Shown here one piece after another: positions 1-12,938 of a stretch of 64,000 nt of DNA. Under the pieces are notes generated by a model, which saw only the letters and a program-made list of their open reading frames with translations, ran no database searches and was not told the origin of the DNA. The position numbers and the translations under genes are program-made. Location: the NCBI RefSeq assembly GCF_016918015.1, contig NZ_JAERMK010000006.1, forward strand, positions 98,795 to 162,794, written 5' to 3'. How positions within the stretch are numbered: the stretch's first letter is position 1; every line of letters starts with the position of its first letter. Source of the DNA: Glycomyces sp. YM15 (GTDB lineage: Bacteria; Actinomycetota; Actinomycetes; Mycobacteriales; Micromonosporaceae).

Positions 1-74
1 CCGGCGCCACCCCCCCCGGGTGCCCGGGGCGCCCCGGCGCGGCCCGGCGCCGCCCCCCCCCCCCCGGCGGGTCG
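1..74. other. GC-only low-complexity window edge
   Basis: The first 74 bases are almost entirely G and C, with long C runs (the last is about 13 C) and one A. No reading frame or hairpin of interest can be assigned. It may be the 3' flank of the next gene or a low-quality sequence edge. Confidence 0.5.
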
Positions 75-761
75 TCAGTTGTTCGACCAGACGTGTCTGG
101 GCACCTGGGCGAGGACGTCGATCAAGAAGTCCGCGTAGAAGAAGACCTCTTCGAGCTTGAGCGCCCCCGACCGGAAGGTCATGAGCCACGGCCCTTCGAA
201 GCGCCAAGGGTAGGAACGGGCGCGCTGGTCCTGCAGCATCCACTCCATGGTGCGGGGGTGGATGATGTCGTACGCGAACCGGCGGTTCGGCGACTTGATC
301 CGGAAGAAGTCGTTGAACGCCTGGTTCTCGAAGTCGATGTCCTTCGCGAAACGCTTGGTCAGGAAGTTCTCCTGGCCGATGTCCAGCAGCGGCCGCGCGG
401 TCGGCAGTCCGATCGCCACCACCTGGTGGTTGAACGTCTTGCGCTCCTTGCCGCTGCCGGTGGAGTACTGGTACTGGAAGAACACGACGTGCACGTTCTT
501 GTACATGCCGCGGAAGACGTCGATGCCCTTGCGCGAGTGGCCTTCATTGAAGGGATCCTCAGTGGACAGTCCGGTGACCGAGTTGTCGCTGGGCTCGTAG
601 TGGAAGCCGTACTGGGCCGCCCAGGCCCGGTACATCGCGATCTTCTTCTGCCGGGCGCGCCAAGCGAAGTACGCGCCGGCGCCGACCACGATCAGGCACA
701 GGACATAAGCCCACCAGGGCATGTCGCCGCTGCTGCTCGAGGCGAGCAGTGTCTCGTTCAC
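75..761 (-). CDS. Membrane-anchored protein of unknown function next to lemA
   Basis: This 228-residue protein starts with GTG, preceded by an AAGGA ribosome-binding site about nine bases upstream. A short N-terminal segment is followed by one hydrophobic helix (about residues 15-34), then a basic stop-transfer stretch (RARQKK) and a roughly 190-residue soluble domain predicted to be cytoplasmic. The domain is rich in aromatic residues and contains no catalytic motif I recognise. Proteins of this general shape (DUF3137-like) are often found beside LemA, and lemA lies immediately upstream on the same strand, so a shared envelope-linked role is inferred. The family assignment is tentative; the gene itself is secure. 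Confidence 0.75.
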   Translation of the reverse strand: MNETLLASSSSGDMPWWAYVLCLIVVGAGAYFAWRARQKKIAMYRAWAAQYGFHYEPSDNSVTGLSTEDPFNEGHSRKGIDVFRGMYKNVHVVFFQYQYSTGSGKERKTFNHQVVAIGLPTARPLLDIGQENFLTKRFAKDIDFENQAFNDFFRIKSPNRRFAYDIIHPRTMEWMLQDQRARSYPWRFEGPWLMTFRSGALKLEEVFFYADFLIDVLAQVPRHVWSNN

Positions 762-802
762 TGGGGTGGTTCCTTCTTACGGGCTTTTCAGGACTGATGT
801 GC

Positions 803-853
803 GGCTCGCAGGCTTCGCCGGAAGTGCTGGATCACGGCTCGCAGGCTTCGCCG
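803..853. repeat. Two tandem-spaced copies of a dispersed 18-bp repeat
   Basis: The 18-mer GGCTCGCAGGCTTCGCCG occurs exactly at 803-820 and 836-853, between lemA and the next gene. Near copies lie at 3309-3326 and, inverted, at 31668-31684. All of these are intergenic. Confidence 0.6.
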
Positions 854-911
854 AGAAGGGCGGAAGTGCGACTCACGAGCGTCGCCGAGGGCGCATCGAG
901 CAGGAAGGGCG

Positions 912-1787
912 CTACCGGCCGTAGGGCTGCTGGCCGTATCCGGGCTGCTGGGGCTGCTGGGGCTGCTGCGGGTAGCCCGGCTGGGGCTGCTGGCCGTACC
1001 CCGGCTGCGGGGCGCCGTAACCGGGCTGGGGCTGCTGCCCGAAACCGGGCTGCGGGGCGGGCTGGCCGTACCCCGGCTGCGGCATCTGCTGCTGGTAGCC
1101 GACCTGCTGCGGCTGCCCGTAAGGCATCTGGCCGGGCGCGGGCTGCGGCGGCATCTGCTGCTGCTGGCCGGCCGGAGGCTGCTGCATGTAGGCGGGCTGG
1201 CCCATGTCGCGCATCTTCGGGGCCGTACGGGCCGCCGGGTTGTCCAGCTCGAAGTACTCCTCGGGCTTGAAGCCGCCCATCTTCGCGGAGATCGAACCGG
1301 GGAAGACCTGCAGCGCGGTGTTGTACTCGCGCACGTTCGCGTTGTAGAACCGGCGCGGGGCCGCGATGCGGTTCTCGGTCTCGGTGATCTCCTGCTGGAG
1401 CTGCAGGAAGTTCTGGTTGGTCTGCAAGGCCGGGTACGACTCCTGCATGTGGATCACGCCGCGGATGGCGTTCCCGAGCTGGCCTTCGGCCGCGCCCTGC
1501 TGGCCGTGGCCCGCGTTCGGGTCCTGCCGGGTCTGCATGGCCATCGCACGCGCCTCGGCGACCTGCCGCAGCGTGGCGTTCTCGGAACCCGCCGCCTGCT
1601 GCACGACGTACATCAGGTTGTCCAGCAGGTCGTAACGACGCTGGAGCTCGACATCGATCTGCGCCCAAGACTCCTGGGTGATGTTGCGCATTCGCACCAG
1701 CTTGTTGCGGCCGCCGAGGGCCGCGAAGACCAGGATCAAGCCGATCAACAGCAGGAGGATCAGGATCCAGATGATTGGGTTACCCAT
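912..1787 (-). CDS. lemA: LemA family protein with Gln/Pro/Gly/Tyr-rich tail
   Basis: This 291-residue LemA family membrane protein has an unknown biochemical role. A short exposed N-terminus is followed by one transmembrane helix (residues 5-25). The helical LemA domain (about 30-190) carries family signatures such as RRYDLLDNLM near residue 50 and the later ESYPAL and YN-x-x-V-x-x-YN segments. The last 95 residues are a low-complexity tail of repeated PQPGYGQQ-like units, much longer than in typical LemA proteins. The start at MGNP was chosen because it gives the canonical short N-terminus; the frame stays open upstream but encodes an Arg-rich sequence unlike the family. No strong ribosome-binding site is visible. 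It probably forms a unit with the downstream membrane protein. Confidence 0.9.
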   Translation of the reverse strand: MGNPIIWILILLLLIGLILVFAALGGRNKLVRMRNITQESWAQIDVELQRRYDLLDNLMYVVQQAAGSENATLRQVAEARAMAMQTRQDPNAGHGQQGAAEGQLGNAIRGVIHMQESYPALQTNQNFLQLQQEITETENRIAAPRRFYNANVREYNTALQVFPGSISAKMGGFKPEEYFELDNPAARTAPKMRDMGQPAYMQQPPAGQQQQMPPQPAPGQMPYGQPQQVGYQQQMPQPGYGQPAPQPGFGQQPQPGYGAPQPGYGQQPQPGYPQQPQQPQQPGYGQQPYGR

Positions 1788-1866
1788 AGAGCGTGAGCTT
1801 AGTGCATCTATGCCAACGGGAGGGCACCGCTCAGGAGCCCTCCCGCTGCATCGAATATGGTCGAAA

Positions 1867-3195
1867 TCAGCCCATGGCGTGCTCGACGACCGCCACGAGC
1901 TCTGCCGCCACCGTCCGCGCCACCGGCTCCTCGGAAGCCTCCACCATGACCCGGACCAGCGGCTCAGTACCGGAGGGCCGCAACAGGACCCGGCCGTCGG
2001 AGCCGAGCTTCGCCTGCCACAGCGCCACCGCGCTGCGCACGTCCTCATGGTCGATCACGGACTTGTCGGTGACCCGCACGTTCACGAGCACCTGCGGCGC
2101 GGGAGTGAAGACCGAGGCGAGTTCCGCCAAGGGCTTTCCGGTGGCGGCCATGCGCGCGAGGAGCATGATCGCCGTGAGCGTCCCATCGCCCGTGGTCGCG
2201 TGGTCGGAGATGATGATGTGCCCCGACTGCTCGCCGCCGAGCGAATAGCCGCCCTCGCCGATGCGCTCGAGCACATAGCGGTCACCGACCCCGGTGACCT
2301 CGAGTTTGATCCCCGCCGCGCCCATCGCCTGGTGCAGGCCGAGATTGCTCATCACGGTCGTGACCAGCGTGTCGCCGCGCAACTGCCCGGCCTCGCGCAT
2401 CGCGAGCGCCAGGACCGCCATGATGGCGTCGCCGTCCACATCGGCGCCGTTCGCGTCCACCGCGAGGCAGCGGTCCGCGTCGCCGTCGAGCGCGATCCCG
2501 GCGTGCGCGCCGTGCTCGACGACGGCCGCACGCAGCCCCCCCATGTGGGTGGACCCGCAGTTCTCGTTGATGTTGAGCCCGTCGGGGTCCGCGTTGATCG
2601 TGATGACCTCGGCACCGACCCGTCGCAGTGCCTCGGGGGCCGCGCCGGTGGCCGCGCCGTTCGCGGGGTCGAGCACGACCTTGATGCCGTCGAGCGAGTG
2701 CGGGCAGGCCGCGACCAGGTGCTCGATGTACGCCTCGACCGGATCGACCGAGCGGGCGATGCGCCCCACGCCGTCGCCCTGCGGCAGCGGCGAATCGTCG
2801 TTCATGGCCGCCTCGATGGCGTCCTCGACCTCGTCGGGGAGCTTGCGGCCGCCGGCCGCGAAGAACTTGATGCCGTTGTCCGGCATGGGGTTGTGCGAGG
2901 CCGAGACCATGACGCCGAAGTCGGCGCCCGTCAGGGCCGTGAGGTGGGCGACCGCGGGAGTGGGAAGAATGCCCAGGTCGATGACTTTCACGCCGGCCGC
3001 GGCGAGGCCCGCGGCGCTGGCGGCGGCGAGCATCTCGCCGGAGGCGCGGGGATCGCGGCCGATGACGGCGACGGCGCGGCGGTCAGTCGCTCCGAGGACG
3101 CGCGCGGCGGCGATGTTGAGGCGGAGTGCCAGGTCGGGCGTGAGGTCGGCGTTCGCCCGCCCTCGTACGCCGTCGGTCCCGAACAGTCGTGACAC
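1867..3195 (-). CDS. glmM: Phosphoglucosamine mutase
   Basis: GlmM interconverts glucosamine-6-phosphate and glucosamine-1-phosphate, the second step toward UDP-GlcNAc for peptidoglycan, in the cytosol. The 442-residue protein shows the four-domain hexose-phosphate mutase layout: N-terminal [10 protein letters not shown], the phosphoserine loop SASHNP (active Ser about 100), the metal loop ALDGDADR, and the C-terminal phosphate-binding [12 protein letters not shown] chose the GTG at 3195 because GGGAAG sits seven bases upstream and the product then begins [12 protein letters not shown] as in relatives. ATG codons at 3210 and 3222 are in frame, but the latter lies on the T-run of the upstream terminator. 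It follows rplM-rpsI but is separated from them by that terminator. Confidence 0.95.
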   Translation of the reverse strand: MSRLFGTDGVRGRANADLTPDLALRLNIAAARVLGATDRRAVAVIGRDPRASGEMLAAASAAGLAAAGVKVIDLGILPTPAVAHLTALTGADFGVMVSASHNPMPDNGIKFFAAGGRKLPDEVEDAIEAAMNDDSPLPQGDGVGRIARSVDPVEAYIEHLVAACPHSLDGIKVVLDPANGAATGAAPEALRRVGAEVITINADPDGLNINENCGSTHMGGLRAAVVEHGAHAGIALDGDADRCLAVDANGADVDGDAIMAVLALAMREAGQLRGDTLVTTVMSNLGLHQAMGAAGIKLEVTGVGDRYVLERIGEGGYSLGGEQSGHIIISDHATTGDGTLTAIMLLARMAATGKPLAELASVFTPAPQVLVNVRVTDKSVIDHEDVRSAVALWQAKLGSDGRVLLRPSGTEPLVRVMVEASEEPVARTVAAELVAVVEHAMG

Positions 3196-3222
3196 GGTGT
3201 GGCTTCCCATCGTTTTCGGCAT

Positions 3223-3263
3223 AAAAAACGGGGGCCGCCGAGGATGTCCTCCTCGGCAGCCCC
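3223..3263 (-). terminator. Rho-independent terminator after rpsI
   Basis: On the minus strand a 15-bp stem with one mismatch (arms 3250-3263 and 3230-3243) is followed directly by six T residues (3228-3223). It ends the rplM-rpsI transcript 80 bases after the rpsI stop and just before glmM. Confidence 0.85.
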
Positions 3264-3308
3264 GTCGCTTGTGCAGACTAGCGCGTATCCCCGCTCCGCG
3301 AAACCTAC

Positions 3309-3326
3309 GGCTCGCAGGCTCCGCCG
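3309..3326. repeat. Copy of the dispersed 18-bp repeat
   Basis: GGCTCGCAGGCTCCGCCG differs by one base from the pair at 803-853. It lies between the rpsI stop and its terminator. Confidence 0.5.
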
Positions 3327-3343
3327 TGGGCGGGGAAGACGTG

Positions 3344-3901
3344 CTAGCGCTTCGAGTACTGCGGTGCCTTGCGGGCCTTCTTGAGGCCGTACTTCTTCGA
3401 TTCCTTCTCGCGCGCGTCGCGGGTCAGGAAGCCGGCGGCCTTGAGGGCCGGGCGGGTGTTCGGGTCGATCTCGACCAGGGCCCGGGCGATGCCGAGGCGA
3501 AGCGCGCCGGCCTGGCCGGTGGCGCCGCCGCCGTGGATGTTCACCAGGACGTCGAAGTTGTCGCCGGCCTCGACGGTCACGAAGGGCTCCGCGACGGTCT
3601 GCTGGTGGACCTTGCTCGGGAAGTAGTCCTCGAGGGTCTTGCCGTTGACGACGTACTTGCCGGTGCCGGACACCAGGCGGACGCGGGCGATCGCGCGCTT
3701 GCGGCGACCCACGGTCTGGATCGCGCGGTCGGCGGGCACCACGGGGATGCTCGGCACTGACGGCGCGGCGGCGACGTCGGCGGGGACCTCGGGGATCTCG
3801 ACGGGGGCTTCGACAGCCTCGGTCTCGACGGCTTCGGGGGCTTCGGTCTCGGCGACCTCGGCGGCTTCGGTGGCCTCAGTGGCCTGGATCTCGTCACTCA
3901 T
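3344..3901 (-). CDS. rpsI: 30S ribosomal protein S9 with acidic N-terminal extension
   Basis: S9 is a small-subunit protein whose C-terminal tail reaches toward the P-site tRNA. The last 125 or so residues of this 185-residue protein are classical S9, from [12 protein letters not shown] through [13 protein letters not shown] to the basic end [12 protein letters not shown]. The first 58 or so residues are a Glu/Ala/Val/Pro-rich acidic extension; S9 is usually about 130 residues, though extended forms exist in actinobacteria. The start at the second ATG was chosen because GGAG lies seven bases before it; the ATG two codons upstream is too close. The gene is 24 bases after rplM and cotranscribed with it. 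Confidence 0.97.
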   Translation of the reverse strand: MSDEIQATEATEAAEVAETEAPEAVETEAVEAPVEIPEVPADVAAAPSVPSIPVVPADRAIQTVGRRKRAIARVRLVSGTGKYVVNGKTLEDYFPSKVHQQTVAEPFVTVEAGDNFDVLVNIHGGGATGQAGALRLGIARALVEIDPNTRPALKAAGFLTRDAREKESKKYGLKKARKAPQYSKR

Positions 3902-3925
3902 GTGCATGCTCCTCTACGCCCGCGC

Positions 3926-4369
3926 CTACTGCGCGATCTTCTTGATCTCGTACGGCTTCGGCTGCTGGGCGGCGTGCGGGTGACCGGGACCCGCGTAGAC
4001 CTTCAGCTTCTTGGACACGGCGCGGCCGAGCTTGTTCTTCGGCAGCATGCCGAAGACGGCCTTCTCGACCACCTTGTGGGGGGCCTTCTCCATGAACTCG
4101 GCGTAGGACTTCTCCTTGAGACCGCCGGGGAAGCCGGAGTGGCGGTAGGCCTTCTTGGTCTGGAGCTTGTTCCGCGTCAGCACGATCTTCTCGGCGTTCA
4201 CGATGATGACGTAGTCACCCGTGTCCGCGTTCGGCGCGAAGGTCGGCTTGTGCTTGCCGCGGAGCAGATCGGCAGCGTGCGTCGCGAGCCGGCCCAACAC
4301 CACGTCGGTCGCGTCGATCACGAGCCACTGCGGGTCAATGTCACCCGGCTTAGGGCTGTACGTGCGCAC
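3926..4369 (-). CDS. rplM: 50S ribosomal protein L13
   Basis: L13 is an early-assembly large-subunit protein. The 147-residue product has the family N-terminus ([19 protein letters not shown]), the VVLGRLA segment and the [11 protein letters not shown] motif, and full normal length. It starts with GTG behind a weak AGG-containing leader. It is the first gene of the rplM-rpsI operon. The 190 or so bases upstream contain a plausible promoter and a long-range inverted repeat that may act as a ribosomal-protein leader. Confidence 0.97.
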   Translation of the reverse strand: MRTYSPKPGDIDPQWLVIDATDVVLGRLATHAADLLRGKHKPTFAPNADTGDYVIIVNAEKIVLTRNKLQTKKAYRHSGFPGGLKEKSYAEFMEKAPHKVVEKAVFGMLPKNKLGRAVSKKLKVYAGPGHPHAAQQPKPYEIKKIAQ

Positions 4370-4399
4370 AGGTTTACCTAGCTTTCGTTGTCGGTGTGG

Positions 4400-4490
4400 A
4401 ACGAATCCCGCAGATGAGCGCGGGACCGCCTGAATCCCCGGGGCCGGTATCGGCGCGCTCGGCGGCGAGGCCGTCGGCGTGGGATTCGTT
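4400..4490 (-). promoter_or_regulatory. Long-range stem in the rplM leader
   Basis: AACGAATCCC (4400-4409) and GGGATTCGTT (4481-4490) are perfect 10-base complements that enclose about 71 bases in the untranslated leader of rplM. The structure is a candidate autoregulatory ribosomal-protein leader; only the pairing itself is seen. Confidence 0.4.
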
Positions 4491-4562
4491 GGACAGCGTC
4501 TCCGCGTGGAACTGCGAGCCGCTGGTCGGCTCAGTGCGGAGGCACTCGAACAACAGGTACCG

Positions 4563-4592
4563 AGTCTACGCGGTGGTGGCGGCCCCCTTGAA
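4563..4592 (-). promoter_or_regulatory. Candidate rplM-rpsI promoter
   Basis: On the minus strand TTCAAG (4592-4587) and TAGACT (4568-4563) are separated by 18 bases, resembling a housekeeping sigma promoter with a good -10 and a weak -35. Transcription would start near 4556, giving a leader of about 187 bases. Confidence 0.4.
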
Positions 4593-4674
4593 GGCGGCCG
4601 CCGTGACCTCGGCTACAGCCCGAGCGCGGGCTCCGCGCACAGTACGACGTGCCGATGCGTCGCACGCTGCGCCT

Positions 4675-4722
4675 CGTACATCGTACGTTGTACGTCGTTT
4701 CCCGTACCGCGTACTGGGTACG
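4675..4722. repeat. Cluster of GTAC inverted repeats after thiC
   Basis: CGTACA and TGTACG arms (4675-4680, 4689-4694) flank an inner TCGTACGT. More GTAC tetramers follow up to the thiC stop codon, six in about 50 bases. The stretch is less GC-rich than its surroundings. It could be a thiC 3'-end structure or a protein-binding site. Confidence 0.4.
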
Positions 4723-4723
4723 A

Positions 4724-6382
<1,659 letters not shown>

Positions 6383-6453
6383 TCAAACCCCTCTGTCAGG
6401 GTGAAATCGGGGGCCACCTGAGCCTCCCGCCGCGGCGGAGCGGTCAAGCCCGC

Positions 6454-9902
<3,449 letters not shown>

Positions 9903-9903
<1 letters not shown>

Positions 9904-10637
9904 CAGGCTTCGCCCGCCCCTCGCAGGAGGCCCGGATCGGGAGCCTCACCCGCTGGTAGCGGCCCTACACGCCACTCCGCCGGGTTCTCCCCCACGGCTT
10001 CAAGGAGGTCCGCGGTCGCCTGGCGCGGGTCCGAGGCGGCCGAGACCGCGCCGACCACCGCCACACCGTGGGCTCCGGCCTCGCGGCAGAGCGCCGCGCG
10101 CTCCGCGGTGATGCCGCCGATGGCGATCACCGGAAGGTCGACGGCCTCGCAGACGGCGGCGAGACCCTCGATTCCGATCGGTTGCGGCAGACCGGCTTTG
10201 GTGGTGGTGCCCCAGACCGGGCCGACGCCGAGATAGCTCGCCCCGGCACGGCGCGCGGCTCGCGCCGATTCCGGGTCGCGGGCGGTGCCGCCGATGATCG
10301 AGGCTGCCGGGAGGAGGCGTCGGGTGGCGTCGATCGGGAGGTCCTCCGCGCCGAGGTGGACGCCGTCGGCGCCGATCGCTTGCGCGAGGTGCACGCGGTC
10401 GTTGACCAGGCACAGTGCGCCGTACTGGTCGCAGAGTGCGGCGATCGCGGTGGCGAGGTCGAAGGCCGCGCGATCGGTGTAGTGGTCCTCGGGCCGGACC
10501 TGGACGAGGCGGGCTCCGGCGGCCAGCGCCGCTTCGATGGCGGCGAGAGGGCCGCTCCGCAGCGCGTTCGCCGGCAGTGCGACCGGGCCGCGGGTGTCGG
10601 TGATGACGTGGAGTCGAGGTAGACGAGTAGCGCGCAT
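9903..10637 (-). CDS. thiE: Thiamin-phosphate synthase ThiE
   Basis: ThiE joins hydroxymethylpyrimidine diphosphate with thiazole phosphate to give thiamin monophosphate. The 244-residue TIM-barrel protein has the family blocks VQVRPEDHY, CLVNDRVHLAQAIGADGVHLG and YLGVGPVWGTTTKAG, and the phosphate loop AIGGITAERA. The ATG at 10637 is preceded by AAGGAG with optimal spacing; an in-frame ATG eight codons earlier lies inside the riboswitch and lacks a ribosome-binding site. It is the first gene of the thi operon. Its ribosome-binding site is directly adjacent to the 3' end of the riboswitch aptamer, so translational control is plausible. Confidence 0.96.
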
Positions 10638-10639
10638 AG

Positions 10640-10732
10640 CTCCTTCTCCCTGCGCCAGCATGATCTGGATCAGGTTCGACGGTCGGGACTACCAAGTCCC
10701 CTCTCAGCCCGATGCATCGGACTCCCGTGGGT
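10640..10732 (-). ncRNA. TPP riboswitch (THI element)
   Basis: The minus-strand leader of thiE contains the conserved TPP aptamer landmarks in order: a GGGAGTCCG-type 5' arm, the GGGCTGAGAG pyrimidine-sensor bulge, and the second-half consensus AACCTGATCCAGATCATG followed by CTGGCGCAGGGA. TPP binding is known to reduce expression of thiamin genes. Here the thiE ribosome-binding site immediately follows the aptamer, favouring a translational mechanism. Confidence 0.95.
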
Positions 10733-10839
10733 TTATTCGTTTACGGCCGTTACGCTACGTCATCGCGAGGGCTCCTCGCAAGTGCGGTGTCAGGAATTGG
10801 ACACCGCCTTCCAGCCCGCGAAGCGGTCGCCCAGGGCGG

Positions 10840-12096
10840 CTAGTCGCCGCGCGCATGGTGGCGGAAGCGCGCGACGATGTCGGTCCGCACCCGCTCGAGA
10901 CCGGTCGCGCTCTCCTCGAGTCGCCACAGCCCCATGGTGAGTCGGTGCGCCTCGCGCGGCTGCTCGGAGTGCCGGTACGTCCATTCGTACATGTCGAACA
11001 GGGGCCACCACGTGTACCCGACGACGTCGACGCCGGAGGCGCGCAGGCCGTGCAGGGCCGCAACGGATTCGTCGAGCCAGTCGATCCGCTCCTTGACCGA
11101 GCCGGTCACGCAGGTCTCGGTCAGCATCACGGGCGCGCCGTACCGGGCGTGGGCCTCGCGGAGGAGTTCGTCCATGCCGGCGACGCCGTCGTCGCGGGTC
11201 GGGCGCGGGTCGCGGAAGCCGCCGCCGTGGAAGACCCCGGCTTCGAACAGCTCGGTCGAGTGGCGCGGGTAGTAGTTGACGCCCATGACGTCGGGTTGCA
11301 CGGGGGCTTCGGCGAACCAGGCGAGGTCGGCGTCGACCCAGCCGTTGGCGCGCAGGTGCACCTCGAGCGGGTGGTCGGCGTCGACGCGGCCGGTGACGAG
11401 GTCTTCGACGAGGAAGACCTGGTCTTTCAGGCGCGCGGCGTGCTCGCGGTGCTCGGGTGCGTCGGTGTCGCCGACGTAGCGCATGCCGGCGTCGACGTGG
11501 ACGAAGACGGCGCGGTCGCCGAGGACGTCCCGCATGGCGCGCTGCGCGAGCACGAAGCCGCGGGCGAGTTGTCCGACCATGGTCGAGAGTCCTTGCGGCC
11601 CTGAGAGATACGGGGGCCAGTACGCGTACTCGCCGGAGAACAGGGCGTGGATCATCGGCTCGTTCACCGGCGTGTAGTCGGTGACGCCGAGGTGCGCGTA
11701 GCGTTCGGCGACGCGGGCGGAGTACTCGGCGACGAGCTTCGGGTAGTCCGGGTTCGCGAACTGACGATCGAGCCACAGTGGAGTGCCGTAGTGCATGAGG
11801 TCCACAATGGGCCGAAGGTCGAGTTCGGCGTAGCGGTCCATGACGCGGTCGAGCCAGCCCCAGTCCCAGCGCCCGGGTTCGGGCTGGATGCGGTGCCACG
11901 GGACGCCCCAGCGCACCAGCTCGGCGCCCGCCTCGACGGCGAGGCCGAGATCGGAGTGCCACCGCTCGTAGTGCTCGGTGAGCTCGTACTCGTCGATCGG
12001 CCGTTCGCCCGGTCCGGCCTGGGGCACGAAGGTGTCCTCGACACCTACGGCGAAGTGCATGCCGCCGTCGCGGTGCCAGTTGGGAGAGCCGGTCAT
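10840..12096 (-). CDS. Clan GH-A glycosidase related to family 1 beta-glucosidases
   Basis: This 418-residue protein has no signal peptide and is predicted to be cytoplasmic. The acid/base motif NEP (Glu about 146 in YTPVNEPMIH) and a nucleophile-like TETC (Glu about 327 in MLTETCVTG) sit in a TIM barrel with GH1-style spacing. The C-terminal GYTWWPLFDMYEW resembles the aglycone-side WS/TLLDNFEW region of GH1. The ATG overlaps the stop of the upstream permease gene as ATGA, so it is translated with the ABC importer. It likely hydrolyses the imported oligosaccharide. Substrate cannot be read from sequence, and the N-terminus departs from classical GH1. Confidence 0.8.
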   Translation of the reverse strand: MTGSPNWHRDGGMHFAVGVEDTFVPQAGPGERPIDEYELTEHYERWHSDLGLAVEAGAELVRWGVPWHRIQPEPGRWDWGWLDRVMDRYAELDLRPIVDLMHYGTPLWLDRQFANPDYPKLVAEYSARVAERYAHLGVTDYTPVNEPMIHALFSGEYAYWPPYLSGPQGLSTMVGQLARGFVLAQRAMRDVLGDRAVFVHVDAGMRYVGDTDAPEHREHAARLKDQVFLVEDLVTGRVDADHPLEVHLRANGWVDADLAWFAEAPVQPDVMGVNYYPRHSTELFEAGVFHGGGFRDPRPTRDDGVAGMDELLREAHARYGAPVMLTETCVTGSVKERIDWLDESVAALHGLRASGVDVVGYTWWPLFDMYEWTYRHSEQPREAHRLTMGLWRLEESATGLERVRTDIVARFRHHARGD

Positions 12097-12938
12097 TTGA
12101 GTCCTGTCGTTGCGATGTTCTCGATGAAGCGCCGCTGGATGAAGAGGAACGCGATGACGAGCGGCAGGATCGCGATGAGCGAGCCGGCCATCATCACGCC
12201 GTGGGGCACGATGCCGCTGGGTCCGGTGAGCTGGGTCAGGCCGGAGGTGATCGTGCCCATCTCGGCGTCGGTGGTGAACACCAGCGGCCACAGCAGGTCG
12301 TTCCAGTTGTTGACGAACGTGAAGAGCCCCAGTGTGAGCAGGGCGGGAACGGCATTCGGGAGCACAATGGACCTGAAGATCCGGAACTCCCCCGCGCCGT
12401 CGATGCGCGCGGCCTGGTCGATGTCCCGCGGGAGCGCGAGGAAGAACTGGCGCAGGAAGAAGATCCCGAACGCGTCGGCGGCGCGAGGCGCGATGAGCCC
12501 GGTGTACGTGTTCACCCAGCCGAGGTCGGCCACGAGCTGGTACAGCGGGATGAGCGTCGCCTGGAACGGGATCATCAGCGTCGCGATGATGGCGATGAGC
12601 AGGAACTTCCGGCCCGTGAAGTCCAAGCGCGCCAACGCGTACGCGGCGAGCGAGTCGAAGATGAGCGCGAACAGCGTCACGCCGCCGGCGAAGACGAAGC
12701 TGTTGCCGACCAGACGCGCGAACGGCAGCTCCGAGGTGACGGTCTTCAGGTTGGCGAGCGTCCAGTCCTCCGGGAGGAGGCTCGGCGGGTAGGCGTTGAC
12801 CTCGGCCACGGGCTTGAACGCGGTGAGCACGATGATCGCGATCGGCAGCAGCACGACGGCGGTGACGACCACGAACGCGATCGTGGTGAGCACGGTGGAG
12901 GGCCGGAGGTCGCGCAGCGAGCGGCGTGCGGTGCTCAT
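12093..12938 (-). CDS. Carbohydrate ABC transporter permease (MalG type)
   Basis: This inner-membrane subunit of a CUT1-type sugar importer has 281 residues and six predicted helices. The cytoplasmic ATPase-docking loop is DIDQAARIDGAGEFRIFRSIVLP (EAA-like motif, about residue 185). Its start and stop overlap neighbouring genes by four bases (ATGA), so it is translationally coupled to the partner permease and to the glycosidase. No ATPase gene is present; in many actinobacteria one shared ATPase (MsiK type) serves several such importers. Confidence 0.9.
   Translation of the reverse strand: MSTARRSLRDLRPSTVLTTIAFVVVTAVVLLPIAIIVLTAFKPVAEVNAYPPSLLPEDWTLANLKTVTSELPFARLVGNSFVFAGGVTLFALIFDSLAAYALARLDFTGRKFLLIAIIATLMIPFQATLIPLYQLVADLGWVNTYTGLIAPRAADAFGIFFLRQFFLALPRDIDQAARIDGAGEFRIFRSIVLPNAVPALLTLGLFTFVNNWNDLLWPLVFTTDAEMGTITSGLTQLTGPSGIVPHGVMMAGSLIAILPLVIAFLFIQRRFIENIATTGLK

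Larger units (their letters stand above)
4370..4723. other. Intergenic region between thiC end and rplM start
   Basis: These 354 bases contain no convincing gene. From the rplM side they hold the rplM leader with a long-range stem (4400-4490), a candidate promoter (4563-4592) and, next to the thiC stop, a cluster of GTAC-containing inverted repeats (4675-4722). No tRNA-like element was found. Confidence 0.6.
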
